64,000 nt of DNA from Fomes fomentarius (GCA_022606135.1 JABYQN010000010.1:1302001-1366000); one strand, 5' to 3'. Counted from the first letter of the stretch, positions 1 to 11,921 are shown. The notes: generated from the letters alone by a model not told the origin. Translations and numbers: made by a program.

Positions 1-1813
1 CGAAACGGGCAGGCGGGGAGGACGTACATGCTCCCCATATAACCCCACACGAAGCGGCTGATTGCCATTCCCGCCCAGAAGCCACTGGTAACGTATCCTA
101 CCGTGTTCGGGTTTGCAGCCTGATTAGCCGGCGGTTAGCTTGCACTTAATCTAGTTTTAGATACTCCGAGGAACGAGGACGCACTCTCATGTTCAGCAAG
201 TAAATGACAATCTGCGGGAGTGGCTGGTGAGGCAAAGGCAAAGGCATCAGAGTTGGCTACGTACAAAACCCTGCGTGGAGCTCTCGCTGGAACAGTAGCG
301 CAGTGAGAATTGGTCAAGAGAAGAATCGAACCAAGCTTTCGTACCTTCCCGTGTAGAGCATGGAGAAGATGGCAGATGCCCAGAGCTTCGGCTTCCTCAG
401 CGCGATCGAGTATGCTACGAGCGTTCAGGATAAGCTCTGGAACCATCAGCCGCACCGGTACTGAACGCTGCTTACTGCGAGGTCCGGCCGATTCCCTCTT
501 TTGAAGCACTGGCGCCGTGCTATGCGCGGGAGAAGGCTGCGAGTCGCCCACCGTAAACGCACTCGCCACGTCAGGAGAGGGCGGAGAGGATCTGAGCAGG
601 CTCCATGCAAAGTCGGCATCGCGCTGGAGCTCGTTCCGGGTGGGCATGAATGCGTAGGTCAGGAAGGACGTGTTGAGTGCGGAGAGCACGAGAGAGCCAA
701 AGTAGAAGTTCGCCCAGCGAATTCCTGTGGCTATGATGCTCTGGCACACGAGCGGTGCGCCGAAGGCACCGACAGCTATGTATTTATAGTATAAGATGAG
801 AACGATGGGGTCCAAGATCTGGAGAGAAAGACCCTACCCCAGGAGCCGTACATGTATCCAAGCCCTCGTTTCGACACGGTGGACACGTACACGTTACTGT
901 GGATGGAGTGAGGAGGAGACAGATAGCCAAGGATATGTTTCTTACAGTGTGGCTGAAAGTAGAGTGTCAACATGCCAAGTGATATGCAAGCCAGCTATTG
1001 TAACGTACCCAGAATAAAAGACCGCGAGAACGCCGAGAGGGCGTATGCTACCAACATGCTGGGGAATCCGCTTTTGGTGCCCATGATCATAAAGAACGTC
1101 GAATGCGCAATGCTCGCGAGCACCAGGGTGAGGAATCTGCAACGAGAGGATGAGAAGCCGACAACGGTTGTGATGCCTTCTTGATTCTTTCGTCCAAAAG
1201 ACCAGGGCGAAGAGAGCACAGAGGGTGCCTTGGTTGCAAAGAAACGACCTTGGCCGAGGAAACGCGTGATGAACTCGACGGATATCGTTCCACATGAGTA
1301 TCTAACGGGATAGCCAATCAGGATTTCTCGTTTCTAGTGCGGAGTACTTACACGGATCAACTTACCCTGCCGCACTCGCTACGAATAGAAGGGACGATGT
1401 CATGAAGCTTAAATCGAAGTCATTTTTAAAGTCTGGAAGGATCACGGGTTCAAGCTCCATAGAGGTGTCAGTCGTGTAGGAGCTCATGCTTACATGGTAG
1501 GAGTGTCCCGGTGACTGATCGGGAAAAGGACTGGCGTTAGTGGCAGAAGGAGCATAGGAGGAAAAACACAAGGATCAATACCTCCATCTCCCCAACCCAA
1601 CACGAAGAGAGCGAAGAAGGCGGAAGTCAAACGGATTTTCCACTGTTCGTACTGGGGGATATCGACGCGAATAGGAGCCGGGAAGCTACGCGATGTGGTC
1701 GTCTTCTCCGGGTCAGAGGAGTCGTGTGAACACACTGGCAGTGGGACAGACGAAGCCTTTGGCTCTGACGTTAAGCAGCGCTCAGGAGTAGACAGAGAAG
1801 AGGGAGACTGCAT
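1..1813 (-). CDS. MFS transporter, fungal BSC6-like family (3' end beyond window)
   Basis: A polytopic major facilitator superfamily carrier, presumably in the plasma or an organelle membrane; the substrate is unknown. I start at the ATG at 1811-1813; the first conserved stretch is QYEQWKIRLTSAFFALFVLGWG. Splicing gives WGDGVTGTLLPYFKNDFDLS, then SSLLFVASAAGYSCGTISVE, then the helix ending in YALSAFSRSFIL, then YGSWAVGAFGAPLVCQ and FYFGSLVLSALNTSFLTYAF. Exons read: 1582-1813, 1494-1514 (21 nt), 1367-1432, 1009-1301, 946-952 (7 nt), 838-896, then 775 leftward. A last exon near position 125 encodes ANPNTVGYVTSGFWAGMAIS and runs off the left edge. The frame is open across all splices, so I see no decay in the visible part. 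Family assignment comes from recognised MFS blocks; the subfamily name is less certain. Confidence 0.85.
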
Positions 1814-2728
1814 GTCGAGAGCGGGACGACAAATGAACACTCAGGAGAGGGCCTACAGGGCAAAGAGATTTATACTTTCGGGGACGCTGCAGAGACGATC
1901 GAACGTCTCCAACTTCGCTGTATTCGGTTCGAGGTCCGCTACGTACAAATGGCGCCCCACAGCATGGCGACTAGCAGAGGTAGCGCGACGGAGCCGGCCT
2001 TAACAGAAAAGATTACCGGCGGGATGAGGCATGAGGGGCATGGGGTCCGAGCTTGACATGTTCTAGCGAAGCACGAAGTAGCCAAAAGGGCTGCTCGTGT
2101 GGCCACGGGCCCGGGAAAGTCGAGTTACCTGAAGATGTAACGGAGAACGTGGATCAGTTGACGAGGACTTGACGTATATTTCACGGAGAGCTCACGGACA
2201 TCATTGCAGGATCAGCAGGGCCACCCGCTGCAGGGCCCCACTTGTCTGGGTCAGGAGAGCGAGCGTGGCTGACCACAATGTGCGCCCGTCGGGGCTCCGG
2301 TGCTCTCGACCGTCGAAGACTGGGTTTGGCGTTAGACTTGGACGTCAGTTGGGGCAAAGCCTTGAAGCCTAAGCACCCGGAGACGCGCTTGGGGATGCTT
2401 GTACGTCGAGGAGGGAACGTGTCGAGGGCACGGCACACGCGACATGATATGCGACTGGGAGACGAGGCTGGAGGTGTCCTGTGGCTGCCTGCGCGTAGCG
2501 GACGTCGAGCGTGATAGTCGCGGGTCCAGGACGATAATGGATGGGGTTAGCCACAGAACAAACAAGAGCAAGCAAAGAAGTGGCTGTCACCGTAGAGACA
2601 ACTGGTGGACGGATATCGGCGTCTTCTTGGCCGCACTGTCAAGCGTCGCAGCAAGCGTTGGCTTGCACTCGGACACTCTCGTTCTCTGCTCGCAGGCCGA
2701 ACAACCAACCTCCCGTCACTCTTTCAGC
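1814..2728. other. Divergent intergenic region
   Basis: This 0.9 kb separates the minus-strand MFS transporter from the plus-strand UPF0658 gene, so it should hold both promoters. Open frames here overlap in several frames with no recognisable protein. I see no RNA gene or repeat. Confidence 0.5.
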
Positions 2729-4373
2729 ATGTCCGCCTATCATTCAAGTCCCAGCTTACCCCAATATCCCGCTCCCGCACACCCCCACTCATCCCGCGAC
2801 GACGAACCCAAGGCAAACTACGACGACCTCATCGACCAATACGCCTCTCCCTACGGCAACCAATCCCACAAGACCTACGCGGTGGATCCCCGTCACGGTC
2901 GCCAACCTTCCTATCCTATGTCAATGTCCAAGGACTCGTACGACACCTCAAGAGACCTCAAGAGCATTGACAGTCATGGTCGGGATCCACCCGACTGGGA
3001 GTATCCCCCGCCGCTACCCAAGGATAATACATCCAAGGATGAGAAGGAGAGCAAGTGGTCACGGGTACGTCTTCCTGACCATATCATATCGCACCTTTCG
3101 TAACCTTCCTTTGTAGTACATCCCCGACTCATGGGCATGTCGACTCTACCTCCTCACCGTCCTCGTCGAGACTGCAATTGATCTCGCTATCGAGGGAGAC
3201 CTCATCTTGCGCTTCCATGAATTGGACAGTGAGACCCAGGACAGTGAGAACCTGGTCACCACGCGCATGCCCGTCTACCTAAGCATATTCGCCCTGGCCC
3301 AGTACGTAGCCCCGCTTTGTCTCACTGACCTGAGCTCACATATCTACAGCGTGTTCCAGTTTGTCATGGCTTTGGATGCAGTATGGGCTCGAAACGTACT
3401 GCAATTCATCAGTCTCGCGTACGTCCTCAACACATCAGTGTCTCAGTAGCTCTCGACTAACAATCTCATAGCATCTTCAATGCCTTCTTCCTCCTCTACG
3501 CCATCATCCAAATCCACGAAATCAGTCTCGTTGAACTACCTTCCAACGGTATCTCACGCGTCCCAATTGGCACACTTACCACCATCATTCCAATCGTTAT
3601 CTCCGTCGCCGAAGTCGCCTACATCGCTCTGGGTTGGAGAATATACACCGAGTTTGGCTGGAAAGTCTACAAGTTCCTCGGTGCCGACCGCAGGATCAAG
3701 ACCATGTTCGCTCACCACCAGATCTTCCTTTGTCTCGTCAAGTTTGACCTCTTCTTCTGGGTCGGGTTCTCTGTGCAGTTCATCTTCATCATTCTACAAC
3801 AGCACAACGCAGAGTTCTATCTCACTTGTGCTGCTCTCCCACTGTCAATGATTGTCCTCGTTGAAGGACACCTTGCAGCACGACACGAGAACAAGGCTAT
3901 GATGCTCTCATTCATGGCGGGATGCGGTGGTGCCATGGTTTACTTCGTGTACAAGGTGAGTAAAACGGACTCATTGCACCGAGTCACCGGGCTGACGTCT
4001 TCGTCATAGCTCGTCAAGGTGCTGACACACCGAAAGGATAAATTCGCCGAAGTATGGCAAACGCTCTCTACGTTCTGTACGTATAGTCGACCTTGTTAAG
4101 CGTACTGGATGGCTCACAACATCCGACAGCTGTTATCGCAATCATCCTCCTCATCGTCACCTTCGCCTTCGCGCTGTTGGTGATGAACAATTTCGATCGT
4201 GGACTGAAGGAACAGAGTACGTTTCATTCTCTCTCCAATGACATTTCCTTCTGACTTTTTGTTTTTTGATAGTTGCAAAGAATCAGCACAAGGCGGGTCT
4301 GTCTCGTGGAAAGTCACAACACGTACATCGAGGTCCGATGGCCACCCATCCAAACCGGATGAGTATCGATTGA
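2729..4373 (+). CDS. UPF0658-family Golgi membrane protein
   Basis: A multi-span membrane protein of the fungal family annotated as UPF0658 Golgi apparatus membrane protein in fission yeast; its molecular function is unknown. Exons: 2729-3064, 3117-3301, 3350-3418, 3472-3955, 4010-4076, 4130-4216, 4273-4373. The first about 110 residues are hydrophilic, Pro/Ser/Tyr-rich and cytosolic in character. Family blocks follow: WACRLYLLTVLVETAIDLAI, TTRMPVYLSIFALAHVFQFV, IFNAFFLLYAIIQIHEI, then a helix pair around FWVGFSVQFIFIILQQ and VIAIILLIVTFAFALLVMNN. The C-terminus is short, basic and hydrophilic, ending at TGA 4371-4373. Every junction keeps frame with GT..AG borders. The start is the first ATG ahead of the low-complexity tail; upstream frames are not conserved-looking. 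Confidence 0.88.
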
Positions 4374-5269
4374 TGTATAGTGTTGCGTCGAAGCACCGAA
4401 GGGACTTTGTACGATGATCTACCAGTTGTATCATTTTCTTCCACCTTGTGCCCTCCACTCCCCGGCACCGACCGCGCGCGACGGTTATCCACTCTGCTCG
4501 CTCTCATCCACGGACATCACCTTGCTCCATACTTATCCTCTGCAATAGTACCTCACCTATTCCCGTTGTCGCCAATGTCTGCTATGCATCTCTCGAACAT
4601 CAGCCCATTTTCGACGCTCACCACGCTCACTCCGTACCATACTCCCTGCGCCCGCACACATTGTTGCTGGTTCTACAACCCGCGCGGCGTCCAATATTGC
4701 CACCTAGGACCATACAACTTCTCATTCTCTTCCAATCGCCCTCGAGTTCTGCGTCTCTGTGACATATCAGTGCTTGTCTACGCTTCGGTACATCGGCTTC
4801 GTTTTCGCCGTCCTCGCAAGTCCTTACTCGTTCTTTGGCGTGGATCCCTCCATCCTCTCTATACAGTTCGTACGTCCTCGTATTACGTTCACAACTAGAT
4901 AGTTCGCTTTGTTCGTTTCGCTTCACTTGCCCCTCGCTGTGCACGACCGCGCTGCCATGGGGCCCCCCGTCACATATTGTATTGCTAGCACAATGCAAAC
5001 GTTCACGTTTGATCACGTTTCAGAATCATTATGTCTACATGCCCTGCCATGGTTCTTGTGGGTACATAGCTGCCTCCGGTTGTCTTTGCGTACCTGCGTC
5101 GGAAGTAATGCGGGGCGCGCGTCCCTGACTACGGCTGTGCGTTCGGTTCCGATACATGTTACAGGGTACAGCACCCCTCAGAGCCTAACCATATTATAGC
5201 CTTGGCCGACGTCACGTTCCGATAGCAAGGAACGAGTAGCCTCCACTTCTAATCCGCCAGTTAATCTGC
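4374..5269. other. Intergenic region, no gene seen
   Basis: Downstream of the UPF0658 gene. It is CT-rich on the plus strand up to about 4.9 kb, with overlapping open frames that carry no recognisable domain. Probably 3' UTR and spacer. Confidence 0.4.
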
Positions 5270-6230
5270 CCACGGCATCACCCTGCTGTGCGCGTACGAC
5301 CTGACCCCGCAACGCCGCTCCACCGGTCAACACAGCGCCGACGGGGATGCTAACGGTGCCCGAAGGCGCCTTTTGACATCTGGACGAAAAGCGGCCTCCG
5401 GTGGTGGAGGAGCCTGCGTCGGCGTGCGTGTATCGAGAGGTCGCCCATGTCGCCCCTGCTTTGCTTAGAAGCTAGTTGCCACACCGACGTACGTCTGCCA
5501 GGATGCGGTCTATCGAGATCGTGTGCCAACGATCAACGCATTGTGCTGCATGAGATCTTCTGTCGTCTGTAGTATAGTATGTACGACATGATATCATCTC
5601 GCGCCTCGCCTAGCTAGTAGGACACCGGATATCGTTCAGCCCTTCGGGATGCTACTAGTAGCACTCAACCGTCAAAGAGTTACGAAGGACTGGTCGAGAA
5701 CCCACTGCACGGGTCATCGATGCATGGAGCATAGTGCAGCCATGGAACACCCCTCGATGAGCGCCGTGCTGTTCGTCATCCGTCGAGCATGAAGATAACC
5801 CACATCCTCCGGATGAGCTCGAGGGGAAGGATGCCCGCACACCAAATTGGCGACCTCGGGGGGCGGGGCGGGAGGCGGTACGGTGTACCCGGGACCCCAG
5901 CGCGCCTGTAGTACTTTAGAGATTCAATGGGTGATCTTGGAAGGGGAGGAGACGAGGCAGGTGTTCTCGCCTTGTGGTGCAAGTGTGGTTTCGTTGTCGC
6001 GGAAGAGCCCAACTTGAACTCCAGAGGGCTGCCAGAGAAGCTCGGCGGTACTTAGAGGTTTCACTCTCGAGACATGCGAGTTGTCACGCCGAGGTCAAGA
6101 GCGGCTAAGTGTGGAAGAACATGGCGTGGGCCTCGACGTTGTGTCCGCCCATCCTGTAACGCTGCTAGTCGGCGGTAGCAGTTACGTTCGCGAGGCCTGT
6201 CCGGCCAAGTGCAGCATAGCTCGAGATGTA
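5270..6230 (-). pseudogene. Decayed GH78 rhamnosidase copy (fragment A)
   Basis: A worn-down partial copy of the intact rhamnosidase at 6412-8626, in the same orientation. Bases 5320-5500 match the part of the intact gene encoding the C-terminal beta domain (about 6510-6740). Bases 5740-5830 match the part around 6950-7030 that encodes the MWADFMLDD segment. Bases 6060-6190 match the part around 7400-7470. Many stops, frameshifts and deletions break the frame, including loss of much sequence between the matching blocks. No protein can be made from it. It is older or faster-decaying than fragment B at 9.3-10.6 kb. Borders are approximate because I aligned by eye. Confidence 0.75.
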
Positions 6231-6411
6231 CCATCAGATGCCCTGGGGCATACGCTTCCGGTTCCAACACCAGCGTGCCTACATATGCATCTCGAACTTC
6301 CACGACAATATCAATGACAATATTGGTAGACATCATCTATGCAGTGCCCGGTCAACGCGCTCACATATTCGTATGGCACTCCCGAAAGATGCTTTCCTTG
6401 GCCCCCAGTAG

Positions 6412-8626
6412 TTACACCCCTACGGCCACGAACTCGTACTCTCCACCCTCCAACTTTGGAATCCAGTACCGACCCGTAGCATCGGCCTGCACAGGCGCCC
6501 CCCTCAAGTTTCCGCCGGTCAATTTGGCCTTGGTAAAGTTGCCAGAGATGGGAATCCCTACGGTACCTGTCGTGCCCTTGGGCGTGCTGATGTGCAGCCG
6601 GAAGGAGGTCCCGCTGATCGACCATTTGGACGAGAACTGGCCTTTGCTAGTCGAGAAGCCAGTGTCGACGTGCGAGAGGTCACCAAGCTGGGGCACGATG
6701 GCCCATGTCGCGCCTGCGTCGCTCAGAATTTGGATGCCACCAACGAAGGTCTATAAACACAACCAGTTAGTATCTTCTATCCAAGGGATGGCAGGTATTG
6801 TCGTGGCTGGACCATAGCCAAGAGACGAGTGAGGGAGGCGATGACACGCACCGTCAGAGAGCTTGTGGGACCGGTTGCCCAGCCATGGGCATGAGAGATG
6901 CGTGGATCGTTTTTGTAAGGGGCGTAGTGCAGTTCTCCGGTGACGGAGTACCCCTCGATGAACGTGCTGTTCGTCATCCGCGGATCGTCGAGCATGAAGT
7001 CTGCCCACATCTGCCGGACGAGCGCGAGCGCGGCGTTGGTACGGTTTGCCATGAAGTGCGCCTCGAGTTCGAAGCCAGAAATGAATGGAGAGATGGCGTC
7101 CGCAGCTTCGGGTGCGGGCGCACCATACGCGCCCCACCGTGCCTGCAGCGACTCGGATATCTGGACGACCTGGTCGGGAGAGGTGATGAGCCCGGACTTG
7201 ACTGCCCAGGCATTGCCGTCCTGAGGAGCGAGTGTGGTCGTCTCGTTGTCACGGAAGAGCCCGACCGAAGGCTGCCAGAGGAGAGGGACGGCTGCGGACT
7301 GGATTCCGCTCGCAAGTTGGGACCAGCGCTCGGCGGTGGATGTTTCGTTTTTGGCTAGTGCGAGGGTTGCACCGAGGTTAAGGGTATAGAAGAGTATGGA
7401 GTTGGCCTCGATGTTGTGCCCGCCCATTCCGAAGCGTAGCCAGTCAGCCGCAGCGGTGATGTTCGCGAGGCTGCTCGAGTCGATCTGTTGTGCTGCCCAC
7501 TCCAGGCCGGATTTCCAGTCTGCCCATTTTTCGTCAAGGTAGGATTGGTCTCCGCTCCAGTGGTAGAAGTTCGCAACACCGATGAGCGCGTACAGATGGT
7601 AAGTGAAGGAGACGATGCCTCGCTCGTTGAACGGGGTTCCCGCGTAAGGAAGCTGTCCATTGGCGTTCTGCAGTTTGAAGAGAGAGTCGAGGGCATTGCG
7701 AACGGACACGAGGTCGAATGTCGTGACTGCAATACCAGGCACTGCAATGGCCATGTCGCCACTCCAGACAAGTCTATCCCTCTTGGCGCCATCGGTGAGG
7801 ACTGATGTGCCTTCCGAGATGGTAGTATTGAGCCACCATGGAAGGGTACCGTTGACAGTAGAGTTGTTGATGATGTCGGGGAAGATGAGAGCGTCGCCGC
7901 GGGTGGGATCGATGGTGACGAGCTGGTTGGTGTATGCTCCTAGGGTAATGTTAGTATGGATCTACGTTCGTTACGGTGCCATTATTTACCTGCATACCAG
8001 ACGCTGGGGACCAATCAGTCTAGTCAAATATGAAGAGTGATAGTTGCTCACCGATTAAGTTTCTCGTCGCTCGAGTGAAACCAGCCGGTGTACGTGCGCA
8101 GTGTGTTGTCCTCCCAATGGGGCATTGCGGTGAAGTAAACCCACAAGTCTCTGATAGAGACCTTCTCGTGTCCCAAATTCACCACTGTGAGGTATCGGAA
8201 GGCGCCGCGCTCCTGGTCTCGAGCAGCATTGTAGTGTCCCGGGTGGGTGATGTTAAACACCAACGGAGAGTCGAGCCCAGCGTCGGCGGTGGCATCACAC
8301 GCTGCAGAAGAAACCCAGAGGGAGCTCTCAGAGAATGTGACCCCAACACTGCCCCTGCGGGACAATACGTCGAGGTGGACCAGTCCGGCGATGTTCTTGC
8401 CAAAGTCGTACGTGACGGAGGTGTTGAAGCCTCCAAGGACTAGAGTCTTTCCCGCAGCCTTGCTGGAGTTGAGCAAAGCGGTTTCTGACGCGGACGAGCC
8501 ATGTTGGTGAAACACGGACACCGGACGAACGACTCTTGAAGGGGGCGCGAGGATGTATTGTTGATATGGTACCGCTGCGACCACTGTGGAGGCGAGTCCG
8601 AGCACGAGGAGTATGGGTGAGCGCAT
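6412..8626 (-). CDS. Secreted alpha-L-rhamnosidase-like glycosidase (GH78 type)
   Basis: A secreted six-hairpin glycosidase, expected to release terminal rhamnose from plant polysaccharides or glycosides. The start at 8626 gives a direct signal peptide, MRSPILLVLGLASTVVAA; an ATG 36 nt upstream would bury it. Exons: 8052-8626, 7990-8003 (14 nt), 6852-7939, 6412-6750. The total is about 672 residues, within the range for fungal members. An N-terminal beta domain (about 20-190) leads into the alpha/alpha barrel with TDGAKRDRLVWSGDMAIA, which corresponds to the acid-rich active-site block of GH78. The barrel includes WLRFGMGGHNIEANSILFYT and SHAHGWATGPTSSLT. A C-terminal beta domain ends in GGEYEFVAVGV. 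Decayed copies lie on both sides. Exact substrate is inferred from family only. Confidence 0.88.
7990..8003 (-). other. 14-nt micro-exon in the rhamnosidase gene
   Basis: The second exon is 14 nt between a CAG acceptor and a GTAAATAAT donor on the minus strand. It encodes VWYA plus parts of two flanking codons, and joins ...DEKLNR to VWYAGAYTNQLV in frame. Skipping it would shift the frame. In decayed fragment B the matching place reads DYAGAYTNQLV. Confidence 0.75.
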
Positions 8627-8680
8627 CTGGGTCTCAATAGGGAAGAGCGTCTTCGACGTCAACAGCGGCCACCAGGAAAT

Positions 8681-8690
8681 GTATATATAC
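8681..8690 (-). promoter_or_regulatory. TATA box of the rhamnosidase gene
   Basis: The palindromic sequence GTATATATAC lies 55-64 bp upstream of the chosen start codon at 8626, a usual place for a fungal TATA element with a short 5' UTR. It supports this start. Confidence 0.55.
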
Positions 8691-9269
8691 CGATTGACAG
8701 CTGGTCGGACTGCATCAGTCAGTCTTTGGCCGCAACGCGCTCACATGGTTGATACTTACCGTAGCGTACCGCATAGGCTCTTCCTTTTCCCCTGGAGTGT
8801 AGCCATATGATCAACCATAGGACGGATTCCAGCGCATTACTCCACGGAGCGCCAATCCCGGCCAAAGGTCATGAGCCGTACGCACCTTCTGATTTGTGCT
8901 TGCGTGATATCGTCCATGCCGTACATCGGACGTACTACTTTGAGATGTTTATTTCAAGCATACAAGACCAATCCGTGGACTCCGCAGAAGTTGGGACATG
9001 AGGGACGGTAGTGGTCAACGAAAGAGACGCCACAGCCTGAGCTACTACGTGACAATCCTTGAGCGCTTGAGCTTACAAGTCCAGAGTTTGCAAACTTCAG
9101 CTAAAAGGGTCACATGTGATCATGCAAAGCTCGTAGTTCAGAGCATATATTCAGTAGAGTCGGCTTGCACAATCGCAATCCAATACGCGTGACCGGTCAA
9201 CGAGGCGTGCAATAATCAGGAGTCGGGTGCTGGTGGTGTCTTGGTATGCGGGCCGGAGAAAATTCTGTT
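8691..9269. other. Rhamnosidase upstream region
   Basis: Spacer between the intact rhamnosidase promoter and decayed copy B. The string AACGCGCTCACATGG near 8735 recurs near 10685, upstream of fragment B, and AACGCGCTCACAT recurs near 6355. This suggests that promoter-side sequence was duplicated with the genes. No other gene is visible. Confidence 0.4.
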
Positions 9270-10560
9270 GAGGGACGATCTGGACGAATGGCTGATGTGA
9301 TGGAGAAGCCCGCGCCTATCGCCGAGCTGCCGTAGAATCGCCCACGTTGCGCCCGCCTCGCTCATATCTAGACATAAGACACCGCCAACGGAGGTCAAAT
9401 ATGCGACCAGTTAGCATCGTACTCCGGACGTGCATTATACAATGTTGGTCATACTCACCGTCAAAGTGCTGGTGGGACCGTTAGCCCAGCCATGGGCGTG
9501 TGAGATGCGTCGAGCATGAAGTCCACCCACATAAGCTGAGTCCTGCGGTGTGCGGTTTACCAGAAACTGCATCTCGAGCTCGAACCCAGAGATGAATGGG
9601 ACACGGCTTCAGGAATACGCACCTGGGTAGCCTCAGAGATCTGGGTGACTTGTCCACAAGGGGTGGCAAGCCGGGACTTCACCTCGTTGTCACGGAAGAG
9701 GCCAGCTTCGGGCTGCCAAGCGTGGTCCAGCGCCGCAGACTGGATTCCGTTGGTGAGTACAACATCCCTACTCTTCACATGTGGGGGTGTTGTTGACAGT
9801 GCCAGCGAGCTCCAGACCACTGTCGAGGGTGTGAGAGAGGATGGAATTGGCCTCGATGTTGCGCCCGCCTATGCCGTAGCACAGTGATGAGCGACGATGG
9901 CATTCGCGGGTCCCAGGTCGTCAATCCGAACGTCGTGACCACTATACCGAACACAGCGATCGAAATATCACCACTCCACACGAGCCTATGTCTCTTCGCA
10001 CCGTCGGTCAGCACTGACGTGCCCCCCGAGATGGTAGTTCTGAGCGACAACTGGACAGTGCCGTTGATGACCAGATTAATGATGTTTTCGAGGAACTTGG
10101 GGGCACTGCCTCTCGTGGGGTCGATTGTCACGAGTTGGTTCGTGTACGCTCCTGCATAATCTAAGGGGCGCATTCCAGTCAGTCCAAACTGATGGGAAGC
10201 GAAGGTGAAGGTACCGGTTGAGCTTCTCATCGTTGGAGTGGAACCAGCCTGTGTATTCCTGCAGTCCATCGCCCTTCCAATGAAGCATGCCGGTACCCAA
10301 AGGTCGTCGATGATGACATCATCTTCCCCCTGGTTGGCGAGCGTGTAAGGGAAGCCTCCTTCTCGAGAGGAGACTCGTACTTGTACTTGCCTGGACCGGC
10401 GAGGGTAAGCACAAGTAAGGCGTCCACACCCTCGGGTTCGGTGGCATCGCATGATCCAGTAGAGACTCAGAGGTAGCTCTCCGAGAACAGTGCGGTTTGA
10501 ACGTGGTTCAAGTGCACGAGCCCGGCTATGTTCTTACTGATGTCCTATGAGACTAAGAAT
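9270..10560 (-). pseudogene. Decayed GH78 rhamnosidase copy (fragment B)
   Basis: A second broken copy of the rhamnosidase, in the same orientation as the intact gene. It keeps long recognisable stretches, for example AGAYTNQLVTIDPTRG and TDGAKRHRLVWSGDIS, compared with TDGAKRDRLVWSGDM in the intact gene. The part from 9270 to 9600 matches the C-terminal domain and the HGWATGPTSSLT exon. Large internal deletions remove most of the barrel between about 9780 and 9900, and frameshifts and stops break the rest. The upstream end near 10560 still shows the N-terminal domain but no usable signal peptide. It is less eroded than fragment A. Confidence 0.8.
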
Positions 10561-11123
10561 AACAGTCGTGCATCTTGACCTCCGCAGCAGGGCAGGAGCG
10601 TCCTAGGGGGATCATGACGTTGCAAGCAGTTATTACTGGAAGAGGCCCTGCTGTCGGTCCGACCGTCTGGACGTTTGCCGAAAACGCGCTCACATGGGCG
10701 ACGCGTACGACGCGTGAGCTGGAACGTCGATCGGTGTGTCGTTTGACCGTTTATATCTATCGATAAGACAGAAAGTTTCAGACAAGATGAGCCACACCTC
10801 CCATATACTCAGCCGTACACTCTGGTCCATGGTCATGCATATCATGAGCCTCGGGCGCGAACTGCCTTGACGTTGCGTCATTCCATCCATGTTATGGGTT
10901 AAAGCGGCGTGAGAACAGCATCGTTCTGTCAGCGTCCCAGATGTGAGGTACAGAATGTGGTCGTCGGTAAAGTCACGACACGCAGCTGACACCGCGACTC
11001 GGAGTATGTAACAATAAGCGCTGGTAGTCACTTCGGACGTTGCATATCCATACCCTCTTTCTTCACCACATCTACTACGAACTTTCCATGAATCACTGAG
11101 CATAGCAGGTCTACTCGCCTATT
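10561..11123. other. Intergenic region, no gene seen
   Basis: Spacer between rhamnosidase fragment B and the Bet1-like gene. It holds the repeated AACGCGCTCACATGG string near 10685. I see no gene. Confidence 0.4.
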
Positions 11124-11738
11124 ATGTCGCAACGGTGCGCAGCGTGCTTCTTGCATCAGTACGCATGCTCACGAGCCTCACCTCAGGTATAGAACAACAC
11201 TGCGGGACCGTTCCCAGCTCCTGGGCACAGCAGACTACAGCACCCCACCATCCTCAGGGCGGTCCTCGCCCTTCAACGGAGTCCTTGCGAATGGCAGTTA
11301 TAGCCAGCCAATGGGTCAACGGTACGCGGATGACCTGGAGAGCCAGAATGACGAGCATCTGGAGGGTTTGACGGCCAAGGTCAAGTTGCTCAAGGACGTG
11401 AGTAGTTCATGTTGTTCGGCACGACTGCTGTCTTCAATCCTTCTGGGGCATACATGTAGATCACCATCGGTATCGGTAACGAGGTCCGCGAGTCGACCGT
11501 GCAGCTTAGTCAAATGGTACGTGTCTGTGGTCATGACTTTAATTCCACTGCAAGTCCTCTGATACCTATCCCTATGACGTAGAACGATGCTTTCTCCGAG
11601 ACGTCTGGCATCCTTGCTGGGACTTTTCGCCGCATGAACAACATGGCGGTTCGACAAGGTTGTCGCTGGCTATGGTACATAGTCTTTCTCATCGTCGTCT
11701 TCTGGTTCTTCATCGTCGTCTGGTGGTTTCGGAGATGA
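11124..11738 (+). CDS. BET1: Bet1-like SNARE protein
   Basis: A tail-anchored Qc-SNARE of the Bet1 type, expected to act in ER-to-Golgi vesicle fusion. Exons: 11124-11134, 11187-11397, 11460-11516, 11583-11738. The 11-nt first exon gives MSQR, joined to YRTTLRDRSQLLG. The SNARE motif runs through DDLESQNDEHLEGLTAKVK, LLKDITIGIGNEVRESTVQL and SQMNDAFSETSGILAGTFRR. A single C-terminal transmembrane helix, WLWYIVFLIVVFWFFIVVWW, follows directly after the motif and ends with a short FRR tail. Length, about 144 residues, fits Bet1. The gene converges with the SUMO protease, stop codons 183 bp apart. Confidence 0.9.
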
Positions 11739-11921
11739 CATCCACCATCCATGCTTTCTCACACTCTGCTTGCACAACGGGATAGAGAGAATACGACCCC
11801 ATGAATCGGAGACCGTGAAGCCATTATGGCTGGGAGATACGATAGGTGAGCACTATAAGATACAAAGCAAGTGTGACGACAAGATGCAAAAACCAGGCAA
11901 AGTCTGCGAAGAGTCCAAGTG

